64,000 nucleotides of DNA from Rhizobium leguminosarum bv. trifolii WSM2297 (GTDB lineage Bacteria > Pseudomonadota > Alphaproteobacteria > Rhizobiales > Rhizobiaceae): contig NZ_JH719395.1 of the NCBI RefSeq assembly GCF_000271845.1, forward strand, positions 2,828,208 through 2,892,207, written 5' to 3'. This document shows positions 38,179 to 46,162 of the stretch, piece by piece. Each line of letters opens with the position of its first letter. Position 1 is the stretch's first letter. The notes under the pieces are model-generated. The model was given only the letters and a program-made list of their open reading frames with translations. It did not search any database and was not told the DNA's origin. The position numbers and the translations under genes were made by a program.

Positions 38179-38229
38179 CTGCCTGTGTGCATCGACCCGA
38201 CAATCAGGCCGGTGCGTCCGTTTGAAATG

Positions 38230-38272
38230 TTTCAGTGTCCTTCGCGCCTCAAAAAGGCGTGCCACGCTGAAA
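38230..38272 (+). repeat. Long hairpin downstream of pgk
   Basis: TTTCAG (38230-38235) pairs with CTGAAA (38267-38272), and inside it CGCC (38245-38248) with GGCG (38256-38259) around tcaaaaa. It lies 50 bp after the pgk stop and 30 bp before the terminator, probably a 3'-UTR structure or a decayed palindromic repeat. Confidence 0.45.
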
Positions 38273-38302
38273 GCCCGATTCGACAGGTTTTACATGTGGA
38301 TA

Positions 38303-38336
38303 GACCGCGGCGGCGAAGAGCCTACCGCGGTCTTTT
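38303..38336 (+). terminator. Intrinsic terminator of pgk
   Basis: GACCGCGG and CCGCGGTC enclose a 14-nt loop and are followed by TTTT. Separates pgk from fbaB. Confidence 0.8.
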
Positions 38337-38367
38337 GCTCACGCACTGCAAAAAATCCCATTTTTTC

Positions 38368-38394
38368 AAACGATTGAAGTGATTTCAATCGTTT
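38368..38394. promoter_or_regulatory. Perfect 27-bp inverted repeat upstream of fbaB
   Basis: AAACGATTGAA-gtgat-TTCAATCGTTT: two perfect 11-bp arms with a 5-bp spacer, 98 bp before the aldolase start and upstream of an AT-rich promoter-like stretch (cctataaac, cctatattct). Not followed by a T-run, so a protein-binding operator (LacI- or GntR-type dimer) is more likely than a terminator. Confidence 0.6.
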
Positions 38395-38491
38395 CAGTGA
38401 CTTAGCCTTCCATTTTCCTCCCTATAAACTTCTGTTATCGCCGTCCTATATTCTTAAACCGCCGATGTTTAATGCTGTGGAGAGAACGAGA

Positions 38492-39517
38492 ATGAGCGAA
38501 CGACTGGAAGACATTGCAGTGCAGATGGTTGCGGGCGGCCGGGGACTGCTTGCGGCAGATGAATCGACCTCCACCATCAAGAAGCGTTTCGACACGATCA
38601 ACCTGGAATCGACCGAAACCAGCCGCCGCGATTATCGCGAGATGCTCTTCCGCTCCGACGAGGCGATGAAGAAATATATCTCCGGCGTCATCCTCTATGA
38701 AGAAACACTCTTCCAGAAGGCCGCTGACGGCACGCCCTTCGTCGACATCATCCGCGCTGCCGGTTCTATTCCCGGCATCAAGGTCGATACCGGCGCCAAG
38801 CCGATGGTGAAATTCCCCGGTGAAACCATCACCGAAGGCCTCGATGGCCTTGGCGAACGCCTTGCCCGCTATTATGAAGCAGGCGCCCGTTTCGCCAAGT
38901 GGCGCGGCGTCATCGCCATCTCCTCGACGCTGCCGACCCGCGGCTCGGTCCGCGCCAACGCTCAGGCACTTGCCCGTTATGCCGCACTCTGCCAGGATGC
39001 CAAGATCGTTCCGATCGTCGAGCCGGAATGCCTGATGGACGGCAAGCCGGGCGACCACACGATCGACCGCTGCGCCGAAGTCACCGAATCCACGCTGCGC
39101 ATCGTTTTTGAGGAACTGGCCGACGCCCGCGTCAGCCTCGAGGGCATGATCCTGAAGCCGAACATGGTCATCGACGGCAAGAACGCCCGTAAGGCCTCGG
39201 TCGCCGAAGTTGCCGAACGCACCGTGCAGGTGCTGAAGCGCACGGTTCCCTCTGCGGTTCCGGGCATCGCCTTCCTCTCCGGCGGCCAGTCGACCGAAGA
39301 GGCGAGCGCGCATCTTTCCGCCATCAATGCCACGACCGACCTGCCCTGGTTCGTCACTTTCTCCTATGGCCGCGCCCTGCAGGACAGCGCGCTCAAGGCC
39401 TGGAACGGCAAGCCTGAGAACGTCGCCGCCGGCCAGCGCGAATTCACCCACCGCGCCGAGATGAACAGCCTCGCCGCCAAGGGCAGCTGGAAAAAGGACC
39501 TGGAAAAGGCCGCCTGA
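38492..39517 (+). CDS. fbaB: Fructose-bisphosphate aldolase, class I
   Basis: A 341-residue class I (Schiff-base) aldolase of the eukaryote-like type: GGRGLLAADESTSTIKKRF at the N-terminus, KWRGVIAI, the segment EPECLMDG and the lysine region EGMILKPNMVI, then FLSGGQSTEEAS. Start at 38492 (MSERLEDIAVQ) follows ggagaga; an ATG at 38465 is possible but lacks a site. It completes the tkt-gap-pgk-fba block but has its own promoter region with a perfect inverted repeat. The gene symbol fbaB is used for the class I type in rhizobia. Confidence 0.94.
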   Translation: MSERLEDIAVQMVAGGRGLLAADESTSTIKKRFDTINLESTETSRRDYREMLFRSDEAMKKYISGVILYEETLFQKAADGTPFVDIIRAAGSIPGIKVDTGAKPMVKFPGETITEGLDGLGERLARYYEAGARFAKWRGVIAISSTLPTRGSVRANAQALARYAALCQDAKIVPIVEPECLMDGKPGDHTIDRCAEVTESTLRIVFEELADARVSLEGMILKPNMVIDGKNARKASVAEVAERTVQVLKRTVPSAVPGIAFLSGGQSTEEASAHLSAINATTDLPWFVTFSYGRALQDSALKAWNGKPENVAAGQREFTHRAEMNSLAAKGSWKKDLEKAA

Positions 39518-39585
39518 TTTTTGCGCTTGAGATTGGGCGGGGGCGGCACCCGCAACGGTGCGGCCCCTGCCCCACCCTCTCTCCT

Positions 39586-39738
39586 CCCTCATTCCTGTGC
39601 TCGTCACAGGAATCCAGCGCGCCCAAGTCCTTGGGCGCGAAAGACTCTTCCCCTGAGATATTGGCCCCTGGGACATTGGTTCATTCACGGCTCAGACGCG
39701 CCGTAGCTGGATTCCTGTGACGGGCACAGGAATGAGGG
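39586..39738. repeat. Rhizobial inverted repeat with attcctgtg arms
   Basis: ccctcattcctgtgctcgtc at 39586 and the inverted partner gctggattcctgtgacgggc at 39706 bound about 150 bp; each arm is itself a small palindrome (attcctgtg/cacaggaat). Inner part gcgcgcccaag...cttgggcgcg forms another stem. This is a frequent repeat in Rhizobium. It fills most of the 371-bp gap between fbaB and the phzF-like gene; nothing else is seen there. Confidence 0.7.
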
Positions 39739-39888
39739 CCGTCCTACCTATCCGACGAATCGCCAGCAAGGTTTCGTAAGAAATCAGCTCGACGCAAGAC
39801 ATCCCCTCATTGTCACGGCGACAAGAAACCGCTTCGTCCAGTCAAAAAGCCTGATTATTCATAGCGGCCCACTGCAACAGGAGCCGCC

Positions 39889-40818
39889 ATGGACACCCTT
39901 TCCTACGTCACCGTCGATGTCTTCACCTCCACCCGCTTCGAGGGCAACCCGCTTGCCGTCATCTCCGATGCGCGAGGGCTGAGCGATGCCGCGATGCAGA
40001 GGATCGCCACCGAATTCAACTACTCCGAAGTCACCTTCATCCTGCCGCCGGAAAATCCAGAAAATTCCGCCCGGGTGCGCATCTTCACGCCGACGATGGA
40101 AATACCCTTCGCCGGCCATCCGAATGTCGGCACCGCTTATGTGCTCGGCCAGCAGGCGGAGATCTTCGGCCAGCCGGTCGGCGAGACGCTGCGCTTCGAG
40201 GAGGAAGCTGGCCTCGTCGAGGTCAGCCTGAAACGCAGCGGCGGAAAAGTCGCGGCCGCCGCCATCCGCGCGCCGCAGCCGCTGGCGATCGGCGATGCCA
40301 TTGCCGAGGAAACCATCGCCCGCTGCATTGGGCTCGGACCCGGCGCCATCGTCAAATCCAGCCACGCCCCGGTCTTTGCCTCGGTCGGCCTGAATTTCGC
40401 CATTGCCGAATTGAGCGGCCTTGAAGCGCTGGCCGCCGCCCGCCCGACCCTTGCCGGCTTCCAGGCGGCCGCCGGCCGGCAGACGACGAGCGGCCACGAC
40501 TTCTCGCTCTTCGTCTATGTCAGGACACCCGAAGATCCCTGGAAGGTCCGCGCCCGCATGTTCGCGCCGCTCGACAACGTGCCCGAAGACCCGGCAACCG
40601 GCAGCGCCTCGGCCGCGCTCGGCGCCTATCTCGTCTCGCTTGCGCCCGACACCGACATGAACGTCCGCATCACCATCGAACAGGGCGTCGAAATTGGCCG
40701 CCGCAGCATGATCGCCCTCGATGTCGTGAAATCGGGCGGCATCGTCACCGATGTCGTCATCTCGGGAAGCTGCGTTTCCGTCATGCGCGGAGAAATCATC
40801 TGCAAGGCTGACGATTAA
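39889..40818 (+). CDS. PhzF-family isomerase/epimerase-like protein
   Basis: A 309-residue PhzF protein made of two diaminopimelate-epimerase-like domains. The catalytic acid is E47 in FNYSEVTF; PFAGHPNVGTAYVL and [15 protein letters not shown] are the other signatures. PhzF itself acts in phenazine synthesis, but members outside phenazine operons have unknown substrates and no phenazine genes are seen here. The ATG at 39889 follows caggagc. Confidence 0.88.
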   Translation: MDTLSYVTVDVFTSTRFEGNPLAVISDARGLSDAAMQRIATEFNYSEVTFILPPENPENSARVRIFTPTMEIPFAGHPNVGTAYVLGQQAEIFGQPVGETLRFEEEAGLVEVSLKRSGGKVAAAAIRAPQPLAIGDAIAEETIARCIGLGPGAIVKSSHAPVFASVGLNFAIAELSGLEALAAARPTLAGFQAAAGRQTTSGHDFSLFVYVRTPEDPWKVRARMFAPLDNVPEDPATGSASAALGAYLVSLAPDTDMNVRITIEQGVEIGRRSMIALDVVKSGGIVTDVVISGSCVSVMRGEIICKADD

Positions 40819-40858
40819 AGGTCAGACCGTAAGCCCAGAGGCACCGGAAAACTGAGCA

Positions 40859-41023
40859 TCACATCAGGAAATCGCGCGATAGCAGCGCCAATGCCCAGAC
40901 CGCGAAAGCGATCAGCGCGATCTTCCAGAAATCCATCCGCCGCTTGAGGCCGGGAAGCCCGAGCGGCTTGATCACCTGTATCGCCATGGCAAGGATCAGC
41001 AGCAAGGCTATCAGCTTTGTCAT
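40859..41023 (-). CDS. Small two-helix membrane protein (54 aa)
   Basis: A minus-strand ORF starting MTKLIALLLILAMAIQVIKP, then GLPGLKRRMDFW, then a second hydrophobic helix (KIALIAFAVWALALLSRDF). The design is two transmembrane helices with a basic loop. It is convergent with the PhzF gene and divergent from the MFS gene. I believe it is a conserved rhizobial hypothetical protein. No known function; it is too short for most gene callers. Confidence 0.65.
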   Translation of the reverse strand: MTKLIALLLILAMAIQVIKPLGLPGLKRRMDFWKIALIAFAVWALALLSRDFLM

Positions 41024-41197
41024 GCTTTATTTTTTCCATTTTTCGGATTGTCACAGGACGGACATTTTTCCGCGCGAACAAGAGGATCTCGACACGCCGT
41101 AAAGAAATTCCGGGGCACAATCAATCATCTTGAGGCTGGGCCGACCGAGGTCGTGCCTTATGTCCATTGCAAATCGCTTAAGACCGAGTCTGGGGAA

Positions 41198-42496
41198 ATG
41201 AAGAGAAATCTGCTGTCCGTCGCCGCGCTGCTATTTGGCACGCTCTTCCTTTTCATGGGCAATGGTCTGCAGGGCATCCTGCTTCCCGTGCGCGGCAATC
41301 TCGAAGGCTACGCCACGACGACGCTCGGCCTGCTCGGTACGTCATGGGCGGGGGGCTTCGTCATCGGCTGCCTGGTGGCGCCGAAACTGGTGCGCCGCGT
41401 CGGCCATGTCAGAGCCTTCTCCGGCTTCATCTCGATCATCGCCATCATCGCGCTGGTCAGCGGCATCATCATCCATCCGGTCTGGTGGGTGGTCCTGCGC
41501 GCCGTCACCGGCTTCTCCACCGCCGGCACCTCGATGATCATCGAAAGCTGGCTGAACGAGCGCGCCAGCAACGAGAGCCGCGGCGCGATCTTCTCGCTCT
41601 ATATCGGCATCACCCTGCTCGGTGTCGTCGGCGGCCAGATGATGATCCCGCTCGAGGATGTGCGCACGCCGGTGCTGTTCATGATCTGCGGCATTTTCTA
41701 TTGCATCGCCATGCTGCCGACGACGCTTTCGACCGCTGCTTCGCCGCAGCCGCTGAAGGCGGTGCGCCTCGACCTGCCGGCGCTTTACCGCAATTCGCCG
41801 GTTTCCTGCCTCGGCATCCTGCTTGTCGGCATCGCCAACGGTGCCTATGGCACGCTCGGCGCCGTCTTCGGCGCCGGCGCCGGTCTCTCCGACACCAGCA
41901 TCGCTATCATGATGAGCTCCACCATCTTCGCCGGCGCGGTGATGCAGCTGCCGGCCGGCCGGCTTTCCGATCGCATCGACCGGCGTTATGTGCTCGCGGC
42001 CATGTCGGCGATCGCCGCCGTTGCCGGCTTGCTGATCTTTTTGCTCCACCCGACGTCGCCCGCCCTGCTGATCGGGCTCGTTGTGCTTTACGGCGCGGTG
42101 GCCAATACGCTCTATCCGATCGCCGTCGCCCACGCGAACGACTTCGCGGCGTCGGAAGACTTCGTCAAGGTCTCGGGCGGCCTGCTGCTGCTCTACGGCA
42201 TCGGCACGGTGATCGGCCCGACGATCGGCGGCCCCGTGATGTCGGTCATCACCCCGCATGCGCTTTTCCTCGTCACTGCCATCGCCCACGTGCTGATCAC
42301 CGTTTACGCCATCGTCAGGAGCCGCATCCGCGCCGCCGTCCCGGCCAGCGACCGCGACGCCTATACGACGATCCCGACCGGCACTTCGCCGATGCTGACG
42401 CCGCAAAGCATGTCGCTGGCTGATCGCGGCGCCGGCAAACCTGCTGAAACCGCGAAGTCTCCCGAAAGCGTCGATCCTGCTGTAAAGTTCGGCTAG
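41198..42496 (+). CDS. MFS transporter (YcaD-like)
   Basis: A 432-residue major facilitator protein with twelve predicted helices. The first helix (LLSVAALLFGTLFLFMGNGLQG) and the loop 2-3 region (GTSWAGGFVIGCLVAPKLVRRVGHVRAF) are typical, and GRLSDRIDRRYVL is the repeat of that loop in the second half. The start at 41198 fits the family N-terminus, although gggg lies only 2 bp upstream; the longer frame adds 50 unlikely residues. The hydrophilic C-terminal tail is about 50 residues. Substrate unknown. Confidence 0.87.
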   Translation: MKRNLLSVAALLFGTLFLFMGNGLQGILLPVRGNLEGYATTTLGLLGTSWAGGFVIGCLVAPKLVRRVGHVRAFSGFISIIAIIALVSGIIIHPVWWVVLRAVTGFSTAGTSMIIESWLNERASNESRGAIFSLYIGITLLGVVGGQMMIPLEDVRTPVLFMICGIFYCIAMLPTTLSTAASPQPLKAVRLDLPALYRNSPVSCLGILLVGIANGAYGTLGAVFGAGAGLSDTSIAIMMSSTIFAGAVMQLPAGRLSDRIDRRYVLAAMSAIAAVAGLLIFLLHPTSPALLIGLVVLYGAVANTLYPIAVAHANDFAASEDFVKVSGGLLLLYGIGTVIGPTIGGPVMSVITPHALFLVTAIAHVLITVYAIVRSRIRAAVPASDRDAYTTIPTGTSPMLTPQSMSLADRGAGKPAETAKSPESVDPAVKFG

Positions 42497-42563
42497 CAGT
42501 TCCGACAAAAGCGCCGGGCGTTTTCCGGGGAATTGCTTCAGGCAGCAAACGGAGGAACGAACG

Positions 42564-42755
42564 ATGAGCTTTATCGATGATGACCGGCCGCAAAAGAAGA
42601 CCGCCCACGAAATCGGTGCCGATCTCTCCATGCTTTCGGTGGACGAGCTGAAGGCGCGGGTGGAATTGCTGAAGACGGAGATCGCCCGTCTCGAAGCCGA
42701 GGCCGCCCGCAAGGCCTCTGGGCGGCAGGCGGCGGAAAGTTTCTTCCGCTCGTGA
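42564..42755 (+). CDS. DUF1192 small protein
   Basis: A 63-residue helical protein (MSFIDDDRPQKKTAHEIG, then a coiled coil ELKARVELLKTEIARLEAEA). The DUF1192 family is found across alphaproteobacteria, typically near the rcdA-like DUF1465 gene as here. Strong ggaggaacg site. Function unknown; the coiled coil suggests a protein partner. Confidence 0.88.
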   Translation: MSFIDDDRPQKKTAHEIGADLSMLSVDELKARVELLKTEIARLEAEAARKASGRQAAESFFRS

Positions 42756-42828
42756 TCCGATAGACCCCGAAAAACAAGGCTATAGGCGGGAAAAATGAAC
42801 CCGCCCCAAGTCTTACTTCGGCACAATG

Positions 42829-42843
42829 TTAATAAAATATTAA
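42829..42843. promoter_or_regulatory. CtrA-type box TTAA-N7-TTAA (sRNA side)
   Basis: TTAA-taaaata-TTAA matches the CtrA consensus spacing exactly. It is immediately upstream of the TATAAG -10-like element (42847-42852) of the candidate small RNA. AT-rich context makes chance matches easier, so confidence is moderate. Confidence 0.5.
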
Positions 42844-42858
42844 GCTTTATAAGATATT

Positions 42859-42972
42859 ACTGTACTCATCCAGATTTTCTCTGGATTTCAGACAGTTTTC
42901 CAAGCGGTGAATTGGTCTGATTTTTCTCCCTGTTTTACCTTGAGAGCCGCTTTTGCGGCTCTTCTTTTTCCT
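42859..42972 (+). ncRNA. Candidate trans-acting small RNA, three hairpins
   Basis: About 110 nt between the DUF1192 and DUF1465 genes. A -10-like TATAAG at 42847 suggests a start near 42859. Three stems follow: CCAGA-ttttc-TCTGG; CAGAC...GTCTG with inner CCAA/TTGG; and the terminator AGAGCCGC-tttt-GCGGCTCT with a T-rich tail (42943-42970). A single-stranded tttttctccctgtttt between stems two and three could pair with ribosome binding sites. The design recalls the rhizobial cell-cycle sRNA EcpR1, but I could not verify identity. The terminator could instead serve the DUF1192 gene. Confidence 0.55.
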
Positions 42973-43004
42973 ATGCCCGGCGCCTTTCCACGAAACTGTG
43001 GAGA

Positions 43005-43019
43005 TTAACCCTTTCTTAA
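43005..43019. promoter_or_regulatory. CtrA-type box TTAA-N7-TTAA upstream of the rcdA-like gene
   Basis: TTAA-CCCTTTC-TTAA fits the full consensus TTAACC-N5-TTAA, 127 bp upstream of the DUF1465 start. CtrA controls cell-cycle genes in alphaproteobacteria, and the gene downstream resembles an adaptor that degrades CtrA, so this would be a feedback loop. Confidence 0.6.
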
Positions 43020-43145
43020 GAAACGGCTTGCGCATTTGGGCTAATGATACCATCTTAAAGTCATAAAGACCGGCCCAGGAAACTTTTCCGTCTGTGCCGG
43101 CGTTACCTGAATTATAAGTAGCTGCGTGCAACAGGGACTCTTGCG

Positions 43146-43661
43146 ATGTCGGAAGTTGGATTGAACACGATCAGTTTTGCGGGCCGCGCCGCTGCATCCT
43201 CGCAGTTCAAGGCACTTTATGCGGAAGGCATGTCGCTGGTCGAAGAGACCGCCGCCTATCTCGATGGCCAGGGCCGCGCCGCTTCCAAGGTTCTGCCGCG
43301 GATGGCTTCGGTTCTCTACGCCGCAGAATCGATGCGTCTCACCACTCGCCTGATGCAGATGGCCTCCTGGCTGCTGCTGCAGCGCGCCGTCAACAATGGC
43401 GAAATGTCCCGCGACCAGGTGCTGGCCGAGAAGAACAAGGTTCGCCTCGACGGCTTCAACGTCGACCGCGCCGCGCCCGGCTGGGGCGACCTGCCGGAAT
43501 CCTTCCGCGACCTCGTCGAACGCTCTCTGCGTCTGCAGAACCGCATCGCTTTGCTCGACCGCGAGATCTACCGCCCGTCCGAAGCCGTGATCGTTCATGA
43601 TAATCAGAACAGCGTCCAGGCGCAGCTTTCCCTGCTGCAGACCGCCTTCGGCAACAACTGA
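43146..43661 (+). CDS. rcdA: DUF1465 protein, RcdA-like regulator of CtrA degradation
   Basis: A 171-residue helical protein (MSEVGLNTISFAGRAAASSQ, SLVEETAAYLDGQGRAASKVL, AESMRLTTRLMQMASWLL, VERSLRLQNRIALLDREIY) of the DUF1465 family. In Caulobacter the family member RcdA is an adaptor that helps ClpXP destroy CtrA at the start of S phase; the rhizobial homologue has a comparable role. The gene lies 127 bp downstream of a CtrA box. An intrinsic terminator follows. Confidence 0.85.
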   Translation: MSEVGLNTISFAGRAAASSQFKALYAEGMSLVEETAAYLDGQGRAASKVLPRMASVLYAAESMRLTTRLMQMASWLLLQRAVNNGEMSRDQVLAEKNKVRLDGFNVDRAAPGWGDLPESFRDLVERSLRLQNRIALLDREIYRPSEAVIVHDNQNSVQAQLSLLQTAFGNN

Positions 43662-43682
43662 CCAGATCTGCGAATTCGATAC

Positions 43683-43714
43683 AAACCGGCTGCGTCTTGC
43701 GCGGCCGGTTTTTT
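43683..43714 (+). terminator. Terminator of the rcdA-like gene
   Basis: AAACCGGC and GCCGGTTTTTT pair around a tgcgtcttgcgcg loop, 22 bp after the stop codon. Confidence 0.8.
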
Positions 43715-43747
43715 CTTTGCCTGAAAAAGCCGGCTTCCCCAACACGC

Positions 43748-43778
43748 AAAAAAGCCCGGCAAAAACCGGGCTCTTTTC
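43748..43778 (-). terminator. Terminator of rpmE
   Basis: Minus strand: AAAAGAGCCCGGTTTTTGCCGGGCTTTTTTG. The AGCCCGG/CCGGGCT stem with a T-run lies 23 bp after the rpmE stop and may also catch transcription from the left. Confidence 0.82.
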
Positions 43779-43800
43779 GAATTCCGTCGAGCAGAAGCGA

Positions 43801-44022
43801 TTAGAGGCCGAGGCCGCCGAAACGCTTGTTGAACTTGGAGACGCGGCCGCCGCGGTCCATCAGCTGCTGGTTGCCGCCGGTCCAGGCCGGGTGCGACTTG
43901 GAATCGATTTCGAGGTTCATGACGGCGCCTTCCGAACCCCAGGTCGAGCGGGTTTCGTATTCGGTGCCATCGGTCATGACCACCTTGATCATGTGATAGT
44001 CGGGATGGATGCCTGCCTTCAT
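43801..44022 (-). CDS. rpmE: 50S ribosomal protein L31
   Basis: A 73-residue L31 ([56 protein letters not shown]). It has no cysteines, so it is the zinc-independent form usual in alphaproteobacteria. The start at 44022 follows aggaaga; the longer frame is not supported. Single-gene unit with its own promoter and terminator. Confidence 0.96.
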   Translation of the reverse strand: MKAGIHPDYHMIKVVMTDGTEYETRSTWGSEGAVMNLEIDSKSHPAWTGGNQQLMDRGGRVSKFNKRFGGLGL

Positions 44023-44138
44023 AACAATCTTCCTGCGATACCGGAGTTCAATTTGCCGCATGCAGTTGCGGCCACCGAACCGATTGAATAAATGAAGCCG
44101 CAGTCGTGATGGCTACGGCTTCCCATTAGGATGGCGTG

Positions 44139-44167
44139 CCTATACATGAAGGGCGCCTAGATAACAA
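44139..44167 (-). promoter_or_regulatory. Sigma-70-type promoter of rpmE
   Basis: On the minus strand TTGTTA (44167-44162) and TATAGG (44144-44139) are 17 bp apart, about 115 bp upstream of the rpmE start. Confidence 0.45.
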
Positions 44168-44200
44168 GAGCCAACAGGCCGCATTGCGCGGGTCCTGAGG

Positions 44201-46018
44201 GTGATCGGAGACGATTTGGCAGAGCAGGCACGGGCTGAGGAAAACAAAAGGCGGTCGCTAGGGCCGCTCGGCAGGCTGACGCCCTACGTCATGCGTTATC
44301 GCGGCCTGGTGGCCGGTGCGCTGACGTCGCTGGCGCTTGCCGCCATCACCTCGCTGGCGCTGCCGCTCGCCGTGCGTCGCATGATCGACCACGGCTTCAC
44401 CCAGTCCGACGGCCGCTTCATCAACAGCTACTTCGCCATGCTGATGATCATGGCTGTCGTTCTCGCGGTCGCAAGCGCACTGCGCTATTATTTTGTCATC
44501 ACCATCGGCGAGCGCATTGTCGCCGATCTCCGCCGCGATGTCTTTTCTCATGTGACGCGACTGTCGCCCTCCTTCTTCGACGTCAACCAGTCCGGCGAGA
44601 TCGTCTCGCGCCTGACTGCCGATACGACACAGATCAAATCCGCGGTCGGCGCCACCGCCTCGGTGGCGCTCAGAAACCTCATCCTCTGTATCGGCGCGAT
44701 GGGCATGATGATCGTCACCTCGCCGAAGCTTTCGAGCCTGGTCATCGGGGCGATCCCGCTGATCGTCTTCCCGCTCGTCGCCTTCGGCCGCTCGGTGCGC
44801 AAGCGCTCCCGCGCCGCCCAGGATACGCTTGCCGATGCCTCCGCCTTCGCCAACGAGACGATCGCCGCGGCACGTACCGTACAGGCCTTCAACGGCGAGG
44901 ATGCCGCAGCGACACGCTACGGCACCGCCGTCGAATCCGCCTATGAAGCGGCCCGCGCCGCCATCCGCTCGCGCGCGCTGCTGACCGGGATCGCGATTAC
45001 GCTGATCTTCGGCAGCGTCGTCGCCGTGCTCTGGGTCGGCGCCCACAGCGTTCTCGCGGGCACGCTTTCGGCCGGCACGCTCGGCCAGTTCCTGCTCTAT
45101 GCCGTCATATCAGCCGGTTCGCTGGGCGCCTTGTCGGAAGTCTGGGGTGAACTTTCGCAGGCAGCCGGTGCCGCCGACCGGCTGACCGAGCTTCTCGACG
45201 AGGTCTCGCCGATTGCAGCCCCCGCCCATCCGCAGGCTCTTCCGTCGCCCAGCCTTGGCCGCGTCGAATTTTCCGACGTGCATTTTGCCTATCCCTCGCG
45301 ACCCGGCAAATCGGCGCTGCATGGCTTGAGCTTCACCATTACGCCGGGCGAGACCGTTGCCATCGTCGGCCCTTCCGGCGCCGGCAAGAGCACCGTCTTC
45401 TCGCTGCTGTTACGTTTCTACGATCCGCAGCAGGGCAGCGTGAAGATCGACGATGTCGACGCGCAGCTGACGACGCCCGACGAGCTGCGCCAGCGCATTG
45501 CCATCGTGCCACAGGACGTCACCATCTTTGCCGCCTCGATCCATGACAACATCGCCTTCGGCCGTCCCGGCGCCTCCCGCGACGAGGTCCGCGCCGCAGC
45601 CCTTGCCGCCCAGGCCGATGAATTCATCACGCGGCTGGATCAGGGGTATGAGACCGAGGTCGGCGAACGCGGCATTACCCTCTCCGGCGGCCAGCGCCAG
45701 CGCATAGCCATTGCGCGTGCCATCCTGAAAAACGCGCCCGTGCTGCTGCTCGACGAGGCAACCTCCGCGCTTGACGCCGAAAGCGAGACGCTGGTGCAGA
45801 AGGCGCTCGACGGCCTGGTGGATGGCCGTACGACGCTCGTCATCGCCCATCGGCTGGCGACCGTGTTGAAGGCCGACCGTATCCTCGTCATGGATCAGGG
45901 GCGCGTCGTCGAGGAGGGCACCCATCAGAGCCTGATCCGCCACGGCGGCATCTATGCACGGCTGGCACGGCTGCAGTTCGACGCCGCCAATGAAGATGTG
46001 CTCGCCGCCGCGAAATAG
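44201..46018 (+). CDS. MsbA-like ABC exporter (fused membrane and ATPase domains)
   Basis: A 605-residue half-transporter that dimerises in the inner membrane. Six helices in residues about 30-320 are followed by the nucleotide-binding domain with Walker A GPSGAGKST, signature LSGGQRQRIAIARA, Walker B VLLLDEATSALD and the H-loop VIAHRLATV. It fits the MsbA-related ABCB exporters that flip lipids or export hydrophobic compounds. The GTG at 44201 is used; a TTG at 44216, after a better-placed ggag, would give a protein five residues shorter. No accessory genes are adjacent. Confidence 0.9.
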   Translation: MIGDDLAEQARAEENKRRSLGPLGRLTPYVMRYRGLVAGALTSLALAAITSLALPLAVRRMIDHGFTQSDGRFINSYFAMLMIMAVVLAVASALRYYFVITIGERIVADLRRDVFSHVTRLSPSFFDVNQSGEIVSRLTADTTQIKSAVGATASVALRNLILCIGAMGMMIVTSPKLSSLVIGAIPLIVFPLVAFGRSVRKRSRAAQDTLADASAFANETIAAARTVQAFNGEDAAATRYGTAVESAYEAARAAIRSRALLTGIAITLIFGSVVAVLWVGAHSVLAGTLSAGTLGQFLLYAVISAGSLGALSEVWGELSQAAGAADRLTELLDEVSPIAAPAHPQALPSPSLGRVEFSDVHFAYPSRPGKSALHGLSFTITPGETVAIVGPSGAGKSTVFSLLLRFYDPQQGSVKIDDVDAQLTTPDELRQRIAIVPQDVTIFAASIHDNIAFGRPGASRDEVRAAALAAQADEFITRLDQGYETEVGERGITLSGGQRQRIAIARAILKNAPVLLLDEATSALDAESETLVQKALDGLVDGRTTLVIAHRLATVLKADRILVMDQGRVVEEGTHQSLIRHGGIYARLARLQFDAANEDVLAAAK

Positions 46019-46162
46019 GCGGGCATGCGCTTCTCCGCCGATAGCGACTAAAGTCTGACCTCTCACACGCCTGCCCGCGGTTGTCATTCGCGTCTCCTGC
46101 CCTACCCTCTTCATGCCCCGGGGTGGGGATATTGCTGTTGAGATTCTTGGGAGGAGATAGGA

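Noticed and set aside
43801..44022. Ribosomal protein L31 lacking its zinc cysteines as an anomaly
   Set aside because: Cysteine-free L31 is common in alphaproteobacteria, so it is not unusual.
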